Notes under the pieces: generated by a model | Database searches by the model: none | What the model was told of the DNA's origin: nothing | What the model saw: the letters and a program-made list of their open reading frames with translations, nothing else | Made by a program: the position numbers and the translations under genes | Part shown: positions 1 through 7,361 of the stretch, piece after piece | How the letters are laid out: the number at the start of each line of letters is the position of its first letter | How positions within the stretch are numbered: the stretch's first letter is position 1 | From: an uncultured Bacilli bacterium | GTDB taxonomy: Bacteria; Bacillota_I; Bacilli_A; RF39; UBA660 | Direction: 5' to 3' | Assembly (NCBI GenBank): GCA_910584655.1 | Contig: CAJUBJ010000001.1 | Location: 124,001-188,000 of the forward strand | DNA length: 64,000 nucleotides

Positions 1-326
1 TGATAAATGTTAGATATAATATTTCAGATAAGAGATTAAAAGAGGGTGCATCACATATTGGATATGGAATTAGACCTACAGAAAGAAAAAAAGGTTATGC
101 TAAAATGGCATTATATTTAGGTTTAATAGAAGAAAAAAAATTAGGTGAAGAAAAAGTTCTTTTAGTTTGCGATGTTAATAATATTGGTTCAAATAAAGCT
201 ATATTAGCTATGGGCGGAGTTTTGGAAAAGACTGAACTTGATAAATCAGATAATATAATGACTAATTATTATTGGATTGATGTTAATTATTCTATACAAA
301 AAAGGAATATAGAGTTACTAAAATGA
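1..326 (+). CDS. GNAT family N-acetyltransferase, 5' truncated by window edge
   Basis: The reading frame is open from base 3 to a TGA at 324-326, so only the C-terminal part (about 107 residues) is present. The stretch HIGYGIRPTERKKGYAKM is the acetyl-CoA-binding motif A of GNAT acetyltransferases (the R/Q-x-x-G-x-A type loop), followed by the usual helix and a strand containing CDVNNIGSNKAI, which matches motif B with its N-x-x-S/A-x-x-x-I pattern. It transfers an acetyl group from acetyl-CoA to an unknown amine. The internal ATG at 105 is not the true start because the conserved motif lies upstream of it. A strong hairpin terminator follows at 377. The acceptor substrate cannot be told. Confidence 0.85.
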   Translation, partial: INVRYNISDKRLKEGASHIGYGIRPTERKKGYAKMALYLGLIEEKKLGEEKVLLVCDVNNIGSNKAILAMGGVLEKTELDKSDNIMTNYYWIDVNYSIQKRNIELLK

Positions 327-376
327 GTGATTTTATGGATAGTGTATAAAAATTATTTATGAATTAATTTAGAAAG

Positions 377-405
377 ATAGTAAATATTAATATTTACTAT
401 TTTTT
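377..405 (+). terminator. Rho-independent terminator after the GNAT gene
   Basis: A perfect 12-bp inverted repeat (377-388 with 389-400, sequence ATAGTAAATATT and its complement) is followed by a run of T. It is almost loopless, so the middle base pairs must open. Confidence 0.7.
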
Positions 406-406
406 A

Positions 407-434
407 TATCAAATATATGTATATTTGATATAAT
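407..434 (+). promoter_or_regulatory. Palindrome overlapping a -10 box, candidate operator/promoter of the pilus locus
   Basis: Bases 407-417 (TATCAAATATA) and 420-430 are perfect inverted repeats around a TG centre. The right arm runs into TATAAT at 429-434. No good -35 is seen. Such overlap suggests a DNA-binding regulator site at the promoter of the downstream pilin gene. The stretch 327-667 has no conventional gene: it holds the terminator, this palindrome, a structured leader (523-592) and the ribosome binding site of the pilin gene. Confidence 0.4.
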
Positions 435-522
435 AGAGTTATAGATTTTTATATTGGGAGGAGTGAGCAAAGTAAAGGTGATATATTTATAATGATTAAA
501 TATTATAATTAAAATGAAAAAG

Positions 523-592
523 CTATAGATTCTTAAAGGAAATAAGAATATTAAGAATTATAGTTTGACATAATAGCAAAAGCTATAATTTT
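523..592 (+). promoter_or_regulatory. Leader with two mutually exclusive hairpins upstream of the pilin gene
   Basis: The segment 551-563 (TTAAGAATTATAG) can pair upstream with 523-536 (13 pairs, one bulged G) or downstream, via 554-563, with 583-592 (about 10 pairs including one G-U). Both structures use the same strand, so only one can form. This is the arrangement of an attenuator or riboswitch, but I recognise no known family. The pilin gene's GGAGG ribosome binding site lies at about 656-660. Confidence 0.35.
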
Positions 593-667
593 ACAGAGAT
601 TTTTCTTTATTGTTTATTTAGTGTTAGCAATATAGAAAAAAATAATGAATTAAATGGAGGAATAATA

Positions 668-2932
668 ATGAAATTTACGAAAAAATTAATTGATTCAAAA
701 CATACAAAGAAAATTATATGTATTTTAATGGCATTGTTTCTTGTGTTTAAATTAACAGTTCCAACTTTTGTATATGCAGATATTAATAAATTCAGCGTTT
801 CTACCTCTGAAGAGTTTATTGAAGCTGTTAATAAAATAAATGCAGGAGCTGATGATGCGGAATATGAAATAGAAATACTAAATGATATAGTACTTAATGG
901 TAGAGTAAATGGGGGAGATAATGCTTCATTAGAATTTTTAAAAGGTATAACAACAATTTATGGAAATAATCATGTTCTTAGTTCAAGTTTTCCTACTGAT
1001 TCTGTCATTTATGCAATAGGAAATTCTGTTATAAATTTAGGTTCAGCTGATGAACCAGAAAAAAGTAAATTATTTTTTAATGCAACAGATGCACCTGTTA
1101 GTAGTCATCCTGACCTTTTAGGAGTAAATGAGTCAGCAACTGTTAATATTTATGAAGGAGTTGTTTTTCAAAACAATAGTTCAGTAGGTAGACCAGGTGG
1201 AGCAATATCAGTTGGTGATGCTGAAAATGAAAATAATGCGAAATTAAATATGTATGGTGGAATAATTAGAAATTGTAAAGATGCATATACTGTTAGGGGA
1301 GGAGCAATCTTTGTTGGTCCTGGTGCGACTTTTATTATGAATGGTGGTTTAATAGAAAATAATACAAGTAGCTATGGCGGAGGCGTTTATAGTGAAGGAC
1401 ACTTTATTATGAATGATGGTGTTATTCAGAATAATACTGCTAGAAACATGGGAGATGATATTCTTTCATTAGGTGAGATGCAACTAAATGTTCCTGCAAA
1501 TAAAGATAATGGTTTTAGTAAGTTATCATCAACAAATAAGCAAATTAATGGGTGGTTTGTAGATTTTAATGATGTTGATAATGGATTCCATCGTTGGACT
1601 GAAGATAACTATACTGAAGTATCTTTAGAAGAGGCATCTAATTCTGAAGGTATTGCACTTAAAGCTGCACATAATGCAAATGTTAATGTAATATTTGATG
1701 TGAATTCAGGTGTATGGAATGACTCAAGTGATAAATTTATAGATAATACAAATAATACATATTTAGAAAGTTTAACAGTTGGAAGCACATCTTCTAAACC
1801 TGTTGAACCAACAAAAACTGACTATATATTCTTAGGTTGGTATACAGAAGATGGCGAAGAGTATAATTTTGATACAGTAGTAAATGAAGATATTACACTT
1901 TATGCAAGATGGAAATACAATAATTATAAAGAATATGTAGTAATTGATAAAACATATTTAATAGCTGAAGGATTTACTGGAGCTGGAGAAATTCTTGCAT
2001 CTGAAGGAAAAATTAAGGAAGATGTTACATTAGCAATTGAACCTTATAATAGCTTTAATAGAGAAGTTGGCAAAAATGATATTCCTGCGTTTGCAGAGAG
2101 TGAGTATAAATTTACAACAGGTATTGGCACTGATGAAATTAAAATTACACTTCCTGACTTTAATGGATTTGGTATCGGTGATTATTGGTATAAAGTAACG
2201 GAAATTGCAGGAGATACTGCTGGCGTTACATATGATTCAAATGAGTATTTCATGCATATCGTAGTTGCGCATGTTGATGAATTAAATCCTGATGATTATG
2301 GAATTAGTCAAATAACATTACATAAGAGTGCACCAAATGAAGATGGAACTTATGTAAATAATGATAGTGAAAAAGTAACAGGTATAACTAATACTTTTGC
2401 TACAGGATCAATTTTAGTAACAAAGGATATCAAAGGTAACTTTGCTGATCGTACAAAGAAATTTAATGTTGCAGTAACTTTTAACGCTCCATCAGGAAAA
2501 ACAGTTAAAAGTGATATATATTACGCTGATGGAACAGTTGCAGTTGCATCTGATTCTTGGAATGAATCAACAGCAGAAGTAATTGTTGAACTTGGTTTAG
2601 GTGATGTTGTTGAGTTTAAAAATATTCCAGCTGGTGTAACATATTCAGTTTTAGAAAATGATTATTCTTCTGAAGGATATGAAAATCCTGTATATGTGAT
2701 TAATAGTAAAGAAGAAAGTGATGTTATCAATTCAGGAGATAAATGGGATACAAATAATGTACAAGGTACAATTACTGATGATAAAGATGAAGTAACAATT
2801 ACCAATGAAAAAAATGCTACAATAGATGTAGGTGTATTCTTTGAAAATTCGCCATTTATTGCACTTATTCTAATAGTTTGTACTATGTCAGTAGCTATGT
2901 TTGTAACAAAACGTCGCGAAATAATTGAATAG
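668..2932 (+). CDS. Pilin-like surface protein (beta-helix, InlB repeat, isopeptide pilin domains)
   Basis: The 754-residue protein starts with a signal peptide (residues 1-37, cut after VYA). Residues about 60-290 carry Gly/Asn-rich turns (GGAIFVGPGATF, GGVYSEGHF) typical of a right-handed beta-helix. Residues about 338-415 form an InlB B-type repeat ending in LYARW. Residues 425-577 resemble the streptococcal pilin isopeptide-linkage domain (GIGDYWYKVTE) and 578-714 a DUF7601-like Ig fold (GSILVTKDIKG). A hydrophobic segment (726-746) and a KRREIIE tail end the protein, as in sortase substrates, but the sorting motif is not LPxTG; DVGVFFENSPF stands in its place. GGAGG precedes the ATG. The SipA-like and class B sortase genes follow, so it is probably a pilus backbone or wall-anchored adhesin. 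Confidence 0.8.
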   Translation: MKFTKKLIDSKHTKKIICILMALFLVFKLTVPTFVYADINKFSVSTSEEFIEAVNKINAGADDAEYEIEILNDIVLNGRVNGGDNASLEFLKGITTIYGNNHVLSSSFPTDSVIYAIGNSVINLGSADEPEKSKLFFNATDAPVSSHPDLLGVNESATVNIYEGVVFQNNSSVGRPGGAISVGDAENENNAKLNMYGGIIRNCKDAYTVRGGAIFVGPGATFIMNGGLIENNTSSYGGGVYSEGHFIMNDGVIQNNTARNMGDDILSLGEMQLNVPANKDNGFSKLSSTNKQINGWFVDFNDVDNGFHRWTEDNYTEVSLEEASNSEGIALKAAHNANVNVIFDVNSGVWNDSSDKFIDNTNNTYLESLTVGSTSSKPVEPTKTDYIFLGWYTEDGEEYNFDTVVNEDITLYARWKYNNYKEYVVIDKTYLIAEGFTGAGEILASEGKIKEDVTLAIEPYNSFNREVGKNDIPAFAESEYKFTTGIGTDEIKITLPDFNGFGIGDYWYKVTEIAGDTAGVTYDSNEYFMHIVVAHVDELNPDDYGISQITLHKSAPNEDGTYVNNDSEKVTGITNTFATGSILVTKDIKGNFADRTKKFNVAVTFNAPSGKTVKSDIYYADGTVAVASDSWNESTAEVIVELGLGDVVEFKNIPAGVTYSVLENDYSSEGYENPVYVINSKEESDVINSGDKWDTNNVQGTITDDKDEVTITNEKNATIDVGVFFENSPFIALILIVCTMSVAMFVTKRREIIE

Positions 2933-2977
2933 TTATTTGATTTATATATATTAAATGGAAAAGGGGAAGAGAAGTTT

Positions 2978-3910
2978 ATGAAAAATAAGAAAAATAATGA
3001 AGCTGTTTCTTCTTCAGTTGCTAAAGAACAAAAAAAAGAGAACACTACAAAAAAAGTAAGTAAGTCCAAAAAGGAAAATGTTACTTCTTCACTGGCTGAT
3101 AAGCGAACTCAGGAGAATACTACAAAAAAAGTAGATAAAGCAAGAGATGAAGTTATTTCTTCTTCAATTGTTAAAGAACCAAAAAAAGATAATGTTACCA
3201 AAAAAGTAAATAAGCCCAAAAAGGAAAATGTTACTTCTTCACCAGCTGATAAACAAACTCAAAAAAATACTACAAAAAAAGTAGATAAAGTAAGAGATGA
3301 AGTTGTTTCTTCTTCAGTTGCTAAAGAACAAAAAAAAGATAATGTTACACAAAAAGTAAGTAAGCCCCAAAAGGAAAATGTTACTTCTTTATTATCTGAT
3401 GAGCAAAAGAAAGAAGATGCTATAAAAAGAGCAAATACGAGACTTATTCTTGATACAATTAGATTGTTTATTATTCTAGCTATTGCTACAATTATATTTT
3501 TTGTGTTTTTTGGTATTAAAGTTGTTGATGGTAATGGTATGTATCCTGCTTTGATGGATGGCGATCTTACATTAACTTTTAATAAAGCAAATTATGTAAA
3601 AAACGATGTTGTATTTTACAGAGTAGATGGAAAAGAATATTGTGGCAGAGTTGTTGCAAAAGCTGGTGATAGCATTAGTTTTTCAGAAGATGGTAAATTT
3701 TATGTTAATGGTATGATTCAATCAGAAAAAATTGCATTTCCTACAATGATACCTGAAGGTTCTGAAAAAAAATTGATTGTTCCTGATGATAGTGTGTATA
3801 TATTAGGAGATTATAGAACGTCATGTGTTGATAGTAGAACTTTAGGATTTATTTCATTAGATGATGTTGATTCAAAAATAATTGCGCTTTTGCGTCATAA
3901 AAAAATATAA
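2978..3910 (+). CDS. SipA-like catalytically inactive signal peptidase homologue (pilus chaperone candidate)
   Basis: This 310-residue protein has a Lys/Thr-rich repetitive cytosolic N-terminus (1-155), one membrane segment (about 157-180) and an S26 signal-peptidase fold outside. The catalytic Ser box (GxSMxP) reads GNGMYP, with Gly187 in place of Ser. The Lys box reads CGRVVAKAGD, with Gly223 in place of the general-base Lys. The late boxes VYILGDYRTSCVDSR are kept, so the fold should be intact. Streptococcus pyogenes SipA, needed for pilus polymerisation, has likewise lost both residues (Asp and Gly) with similar spacing. The gene sits between the pilin-like and sortase genes, and a chaperone role in pilus assembly is inferred. 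A strong AGGGGAAGAG ribosome site precedes the ATG. Confidence 0.75.
   Translation: MKNKKNNEAVSSSVAKEQKKENTTKKVSKSKKENVTSSLADKRTQENTTKKVDKARDEVISSSIVKEPKKDNVTKKVNKPKKENVTSSPADKQTQKNTTKKVDKVRDEVVSSSVAKEQKKDNVTQKVSKPQKENVTSLLSDEQKKEDAIKRANTRLILDTIRLFIILAIATIIFFVFFGIKVVDGNGMYPALMDGDLTLTFNKANYVKNDVVFYRVDGKEYCGRVVAKAGDSISFSEDGKFYVNGMIQSEKIAFPTMIPEGSEKKLIVPDDSVYILGDYRTSCVDSRTLGFISLDDVDSKIIALLRHKKI
2999..3430 (+). repeat. Tandem 75/150-bp repeats encoding 25-residue Lys/Thr/Ser units
   Basis: Residues 8-57, 58-107 and 108 to about 151 of the SipA-like protein are three copies of a 50-residue unit, each made of two diverged 25-residue halves (pattern E-x-V-S/T-S-S...T-K-K-V-x-K). At DNA level the 150-bp copies are highly similar. 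They lie on the cytosolic side of the membrane segment and should be prone to copy-number change. Confidence 0.8.
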
Positions 3911-3932
3911 TATTAAGGAAAGTTAGATTATA

Positions 3933-4829
3933 ATGAAACTACTTAGAGCTTTAAATTGGACATTGTCTCGTATTATTATTTTGGTAACACTAATTGTTTT
4001 AACTTTATCAGGTTATGTTCTTTGGTCTAACTATAGAACATATGAAGATGTTAGAGATGTATATGAAAATCTTATTCAGGTAAAACCTAATGAAGATAGT
4101 GATGTTAAAAGTGGATTTAATGAATTGAAAGAAATAAATCCTGATGTTTATGGTTGGGTAACTCTTGATGGAACAAATATTGATTATCCTATTTTACAGG
4201 GTGAAAACAATATGGAATACATTGACAAAGATGTTTATGGCAATTTTTCACTTGCAGGAAGTATCTTCCTTGATAGTAGAAACAATAGTGATTTTAAAGA
4301 TTCTTATTCTCTTACTTATGGCCATCATATGAGTAACCATTTAATGTTTGGTGATTTAGATTTATATAAAGATAAAGAGTTTTTTGAAACTAATAGAACT
4401 GCAACACTTATGAGTGAAACAGATATAACAAAAATGACTGTTTTGGCAGTTCTTCAAGTTCCAGATAGCACAGATGAAATTTTTGATCCATCATTATGGG
4501 GAGAAGATTTAACAGATTTAGCAATTTATATTCAAAATAATGCTATTCATATTTGGGATGATGCTATAAAAGAACTATTTGATAATCCGACTACAACACA
4601 AGCTGTTGCTCTTGCAACGTGTTCAGATGGGAACACTGGGGATAGAACTGTTGTTATTCTTATAGCACATCGTGATTTGGTATCAGAAGATACACCACCA
4701 GATACAGGTGATTCATTGTTTAATTCACCAATATTTTGGTTTATGCTGATTTTTATATCTTTAATTGGACTTATAATATTGGGAATATTAATTTTTAAAA
4801 AAGATGATAAAAAAAAGAGGTCAGTTTAG
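3933..4829 (+). CDS. Class B sortase, pilus-polymerase type
   Basis: The 298-residue enzyme has an N-terminal membrane anchor (about 13-32). The sortase B pattern runs through it: YGWVTLDGTNIDYPILQ (substrate groove), TYGHHM (His131/132), LATCSDG (Cys230) and GDRTVV (Arg238), so the transpeptidase triad is complete. A second membrane segment lies at about 268-290 after a PPDTGD linker, giving an unusual C-terminal anchor. It should cleave a sorting signal and join the protein to pili or wall. Sitting directly behind the pilin and the SipA-like gene, it resembles the class B pilus polymerase SrtC2 of S. pyogenes FCT-3 loci. The stop codon lies in the loop of a terminator shared with the convergent gene. 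Confidence 0.85.
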   Translation: MKLLRALNWTLSRIIILVTLIVLTLSGYVLWSNYRTYEDVRDVYENLIQVKPNEDSDVKSGFNELKEINPDVYGWVTLDGTNIDYPILQGENNMEYIDKDVYGNFSLAGSIFLDSRNNSDFKDSYSLTYGHHMSNHLMFGDLDLYKDKEFFETNRTATLMSETDITKMTVLAVLQVPDSTDEIFDPSLWGEDLTDLAIYIQNNAIHIWDDAIKELFDNPTTTQAVALATCSDGNTGDRTVVILIAHRDLVSEDTPPDTGDSLFNSPIFWFMLIFISLIGLIILGILIFKKDDKKKRSV

Positions 4830-4844
4830 TCTGAACTCTTTTTT
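4811..4844. terminator. Bidirectional terminator between convergent sortase genes
   Basis: GAGGTCAG (4817-4824) pairs with CTGAACTC (4831-4838), with one mismatch, flanked by A6 on the left and T6 on the right, so it can serve both strands. The stops of the two sortase genes overlap by four bases within it. Confidence 0.75.
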
Positions 4845-5563
4845 GCTATTATTACAAGTCTACCATTTTTTATAGTATATTCACAAGTTGATAGTGTTAT
4901 TAATTTTGTATTATCATTAATTTTTTCATTACTGCTCCAAATTGAATATTTTTTTGCTTTTGATAGGTATTTTTCTGCAGTAATGTTATCAAACGAACTA
5001 TATTTGTAATAAGGAAATTCTCTGGTATCTGATTCAGAAATTTTGATTACCATAATTACATCGTATTTATATGATGTTGTAAGAGTATTAAATGAAATTT
5101 GATGATTTTCTTCAAGAAATTTTTGTGATTTAAACTTTTGGAGATCAGAAAACATAGTGTCATTTTTCATATTATGACCAAAGATTATAATATTATCACC
5201 ATTTGGAATAGATGAGGTTGAGGAAGCAAAGGGTACTCCACTTTTGTCTTTCTCTTTATAAAAATTATGCCTAAGATAAAATTCAGGATTGTCTAGACTT
5301 TGCATAACAGGGTAGTCTATATTTGTGCCTTCAATAGTTAGCCATCCAACAAAATCATTATTTTTTTCTTTTATTTTTAAATATTTTTGGTTTTCTTTTC
5401 CTATTTGAGACGGGGTGCTTTCGATTATAGATTTTAATTCTTCAAATTGTGAAATTGTTTTTTTCTTTTCATTATAAATCCTTAATAATTGAAAAATCGA
5501 AAATATTAGTATACATACTAGAAGTAAACTAATAACAATTAATTTTTTTTTAAAATTTTGCAT
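4826..5563 (-). CDS. srtB: Class B sortase (second copy)
   Basis: This 245-residue protein has an N-terminal signal anchor (about 7-28) and the sortase B core: FVGWLTIEGTNIDYPVMQ, IFGHNM (His130), TLSTCEY (Cys227) and NGRLVIIA (Arg235). Length and residue numbers are close to Staphylococcus aureus SrtB. Unlike the neighbouring sortase it has no C-terminal membrane segment, so it is a good candidate for the housekeeping or wall-anchoring partner of the pilus polymerase. It is transcribed toward the pilus genes from its own promoter region (a TATAAT on this strand at 5590-5585), with GGAG before the ATG. The substrate is unknown; it may anchor the polymer built by the other sortase. Confidence 0.85.
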   Translation of the reverse strand: MQNFKKKLIVISLLLVCILIFSIFQLLRIYNEKKKTISQFEELKSIIESTPSQIGKENQKYLKIKEKNNDFVGWLTIEGTNIDYPVMQSLDNPEFYLRHNFYKEKDKSGVPFASSTSSIPNGDNIIIFGHNMKNDTMFSDLQKFKSQKFLEENHQISFNTLTTSYKYDVIMVIKISESDTREFPYYKYSSFDNITAEKYLSKAKKYSIWSSNEKINDNTKLITLSTCEYTIKNGRLVIIAKKSSD

Positions 5564-5740
5564 TTATAGCACTCCTTCAAAAGTATTATATAATTTTTTA
5601 ATAGAATTGTATAGTAAGATGGTTTAGTAAGTAGTTTGTCTGTAACAAATAATTTTTTTAAAATGTATATAAATTTGATGACTTATTGAATATATAAATG
5701 TTATTTATAAGATTAAAATGATATTATGGATTAAATAAGG

Positions 5741-5770
5741 TTCTAGAAAGACATAAAGTTATGTTATAAT
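5741..5770 (+). promoter_or_regulatory. Promoter candidate of rbgA
   Basis: TATAAT at 5765-5770 lies 18 bases after a weak TTCTAG. The start codon is 38 bases further on. The rest of 5564-5808 shows no gene. Confidence 0.4.
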
Positions 5771-5808
5771 GATAAAGTAATTAACTCTGCATATGAAGGA
5801 GATTTTTT

Positions 5809-6714
5809 ATGAAAAAAGAAAATAAGAAAAATAATGATAAAACTAATGAATGTGTTCAAAATTCAACAAATATAAATTGGTATCCTGGACATATGGCTAA
5901 AACTAAAAGATTGATTAAAGAAAAGTATGATTTAATTGATATAGTTTATGAAGTTATAGATGCTAGAATACCAAAATCATCTAAGATAAAGGATATAGAT
6001 GAATTATTAAAAGATAAACCTAGAATACTTATAATGACTAAGAAGGATTTGTGTGATTTAGAAGTTACAAAAAAATGGGTTAAATATTATGAAAATTTAG
6101 GATATTATGTTATTTTGGTTGATTTATCTCAAAATAATTCTGTAAATGAGATAGTTGATTTGACTCATAAGATAACAAAAGATTTACAAGATAAACGTGA
6201 AAGCAAGGGGTTAGCTAAGAAAGAAATAAGAGCTTTAGTAGTAGGAATACCTAATGTGGGTAAGAGTACTTTAATTAATAGGCTTGCAGGAAGAAAAGTA
6301 GCTGTTATAGGGAATAATCCTGGAGTTACTAAAAATCTTTCTTGGTTGAAGACTCAAAGTAATATTTTATTATTAGATAGTCCTGGTATTTTATGGCCTA
6401 AATTATCAGATAAAGAAGGAGCACATAATTTGGCAGCGTTTAGTGCAATACCTAGAGATATATTACCAGTAGATAGTGTAGCAATACATATTTTAAATAA
6501 ATTAGATAAATATTATAATGATATAATGGAGACAAGATATAATTTAAAATATATGGATAATGATGATTTGGAAATGGTTTATGAAACTATTGGAAGAAAA
6601 ATTGGTGCAGTTATATCTGGTGGAGAAATAGATTATGATAGAGTAAGTAAAACAATTTTAGAAGATATAAAAAATGAAAGAATAAGGGGAATAACTTTTG
6701 ATAGGATTGATTGA
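5809..6714 (+). CDS. rbgA: Ribosome biogenesis GTPase RbgA (YlqF)
   Basis: The 301-residue protein is a circularly permuted GTPase. The N-terminal NWYPGHMAKTKR is the RbgA signature, the G4 motif TKKDL (about 77) comes before the P-loop GIPNVGKST (about 148) and G3 DSPG (about 190), and an ANTAR-like C-terminal helical part ends it. RbgA drives late maturation of the 50S subunit in Bacilli. AGGAG precedes the ATG. It opens a tight run of overlapping genes (unknown, rnhB, LTA-synthase-like); the rbgA-rnhB pairing is common in Firmicutes, here with one extra gene between them. Confidence 0.95.
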   Translation: MKKENKKNNDKTNECVQNSTNINWYPGHMAKTKRLIKEKYDLIDIVYEVIDARIPKSSKIKDIDELLKDKPRILIMTKKDLCDLEVTKKWVKYYENLGYYVILVDLSQNNSVNEIVDLTHKITKDLQDKRESKGLAKKEIRALVVGIPNVGKSTLINRLAGRKVAVIGNNPGVTKNLSWLKTQSNILLLDSPGILWPKLSDKEGAHNLAAFSAIPRDILPVDSVAIHILNKLDKYYNDIMETRYNLKYMDNDDLEMVYETIGRKIGAVISGGEIDYDRVSKTILEDIKNERIRGITFDRID

Positions 6715-7361
6715 TGATGGTAGATTATGAATTTATAAAACTTTTTATGGATAAACTTGATTTGTCTAATTTAAGTGAAAATGAAAGAAATTCTTTTTTG
6801 GCTATTATGATTAAATATTTAGATCATGGAAGAAAAGATGCTATTAATGGAAGAACTCTTCTTTATGTAGAATCTCAATTAGATAAGTTACTTAATTTGC
6901 TTGAATGTATAGGTTGTACTAAAGAAGAGTGTGTTAAAGTTTTGTCTAATTTACCTAGTTTATTAAATACTGTTGATGATTTATATAATAAATATTTATT
7001 ATTAGGGATAGTTGAAGATGTTGATAATTCAATAAGAAAAGATAAGTTGATAAATAAAACTAAGGATTATATGGTAGGTATTTCAAAAATATATGCAAGG
7101 TATAGATTAATAATGGAATCAGGATATAATGTATTTAGCTGGAATATTTTGATGCATGCTACAGATAGTGAATTTTGCAAAGTATTTATGCGAGGTAAAT
7201 ATTTTAAACCATATCAATCTTTTTCTGATAAAGATTCTGTAATGAGATGGTTAGATCAAGTTGATTTTGGAGAATTTGATATTGAACAGTGGAAGGGTTT
7301 GGAAGTAAATAAGGAGTTAGTAGCTAAATATGAAGGAAAGAAAACAGGAATCAGTAAGTGA
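6714..7361 (+). CDS. Unknown protein with an mTERF-like helical repeat
   Basis: I do not recognise a family with certainty. The protein is about 215 residues, helical, with no signal peptide or membrane segment. Around residues 60-95 the pattern LLECIGCTKEECVKVLSN followed by LPSLLNTVDDLYNKYLLL resembles one mTERF motif (a G-x-x-x-E-E-x-x-x-x-x-x-x-P-x-L-L helix pair). Its start overlaps the rbgA stop (ATGA region). AGGA lies seven bases before ATG 6714; a second ATG at 6717 and a TTG at 6711 are alternatives. The end overlaps rnhB by 32 bases. Translational coupling with rbgA and rnhB suggests an RNA- or DNA-linked role, which is inference. Confidence 0.7.
   Translation: MMVDYEFIKLFMDKLDLSNLSENERNSFLAIMIKYLDHGRKDAINGRTLLYVESQLDKLLNLLECIGCTKEECVKVLSNLPSLLNTVDDLYNKYLLLGIVEDVDNSIRKDKLINKTKDYMVGISKIYARYRLIMESGYNVFSWNILMHATDSEFCKVFMRGKYFKPYQSFSDKDSVMRWLDQVDFGEFDIEQWKGLEVNKELVAKYEGKKTGISK

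Noticed and set aside
565..589. TTGACA and TATAAT upstream of the pilin gene as a promoter
   Set aside because: The spacer is only 13 bases, too short for sigma-A. The TATAAT belongs to a segment that pairs with 554-563 in the leader.
2662..3069. Long open frame on the minus strand over the pilin end and SipA-like start
   Set aside because: It is the complement of two well-supported genes with strong ribosome sites, is rich in Phe/Ser from the AT-rich antisense, and has no family motif.
3299..3430. Tandem repeats as a possible CRISPR or mobile element remnant
   Set aside because: The copies are contiguous with no spacers, are in frame and make a regular protein repeat.
5564..5808. Possible small RNA in the gap before rbgA
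   Set aside because: Only a five-pair TTTGT/ACAAA hairpin with a T run is visible; there is no separate promoter or conserved motif.
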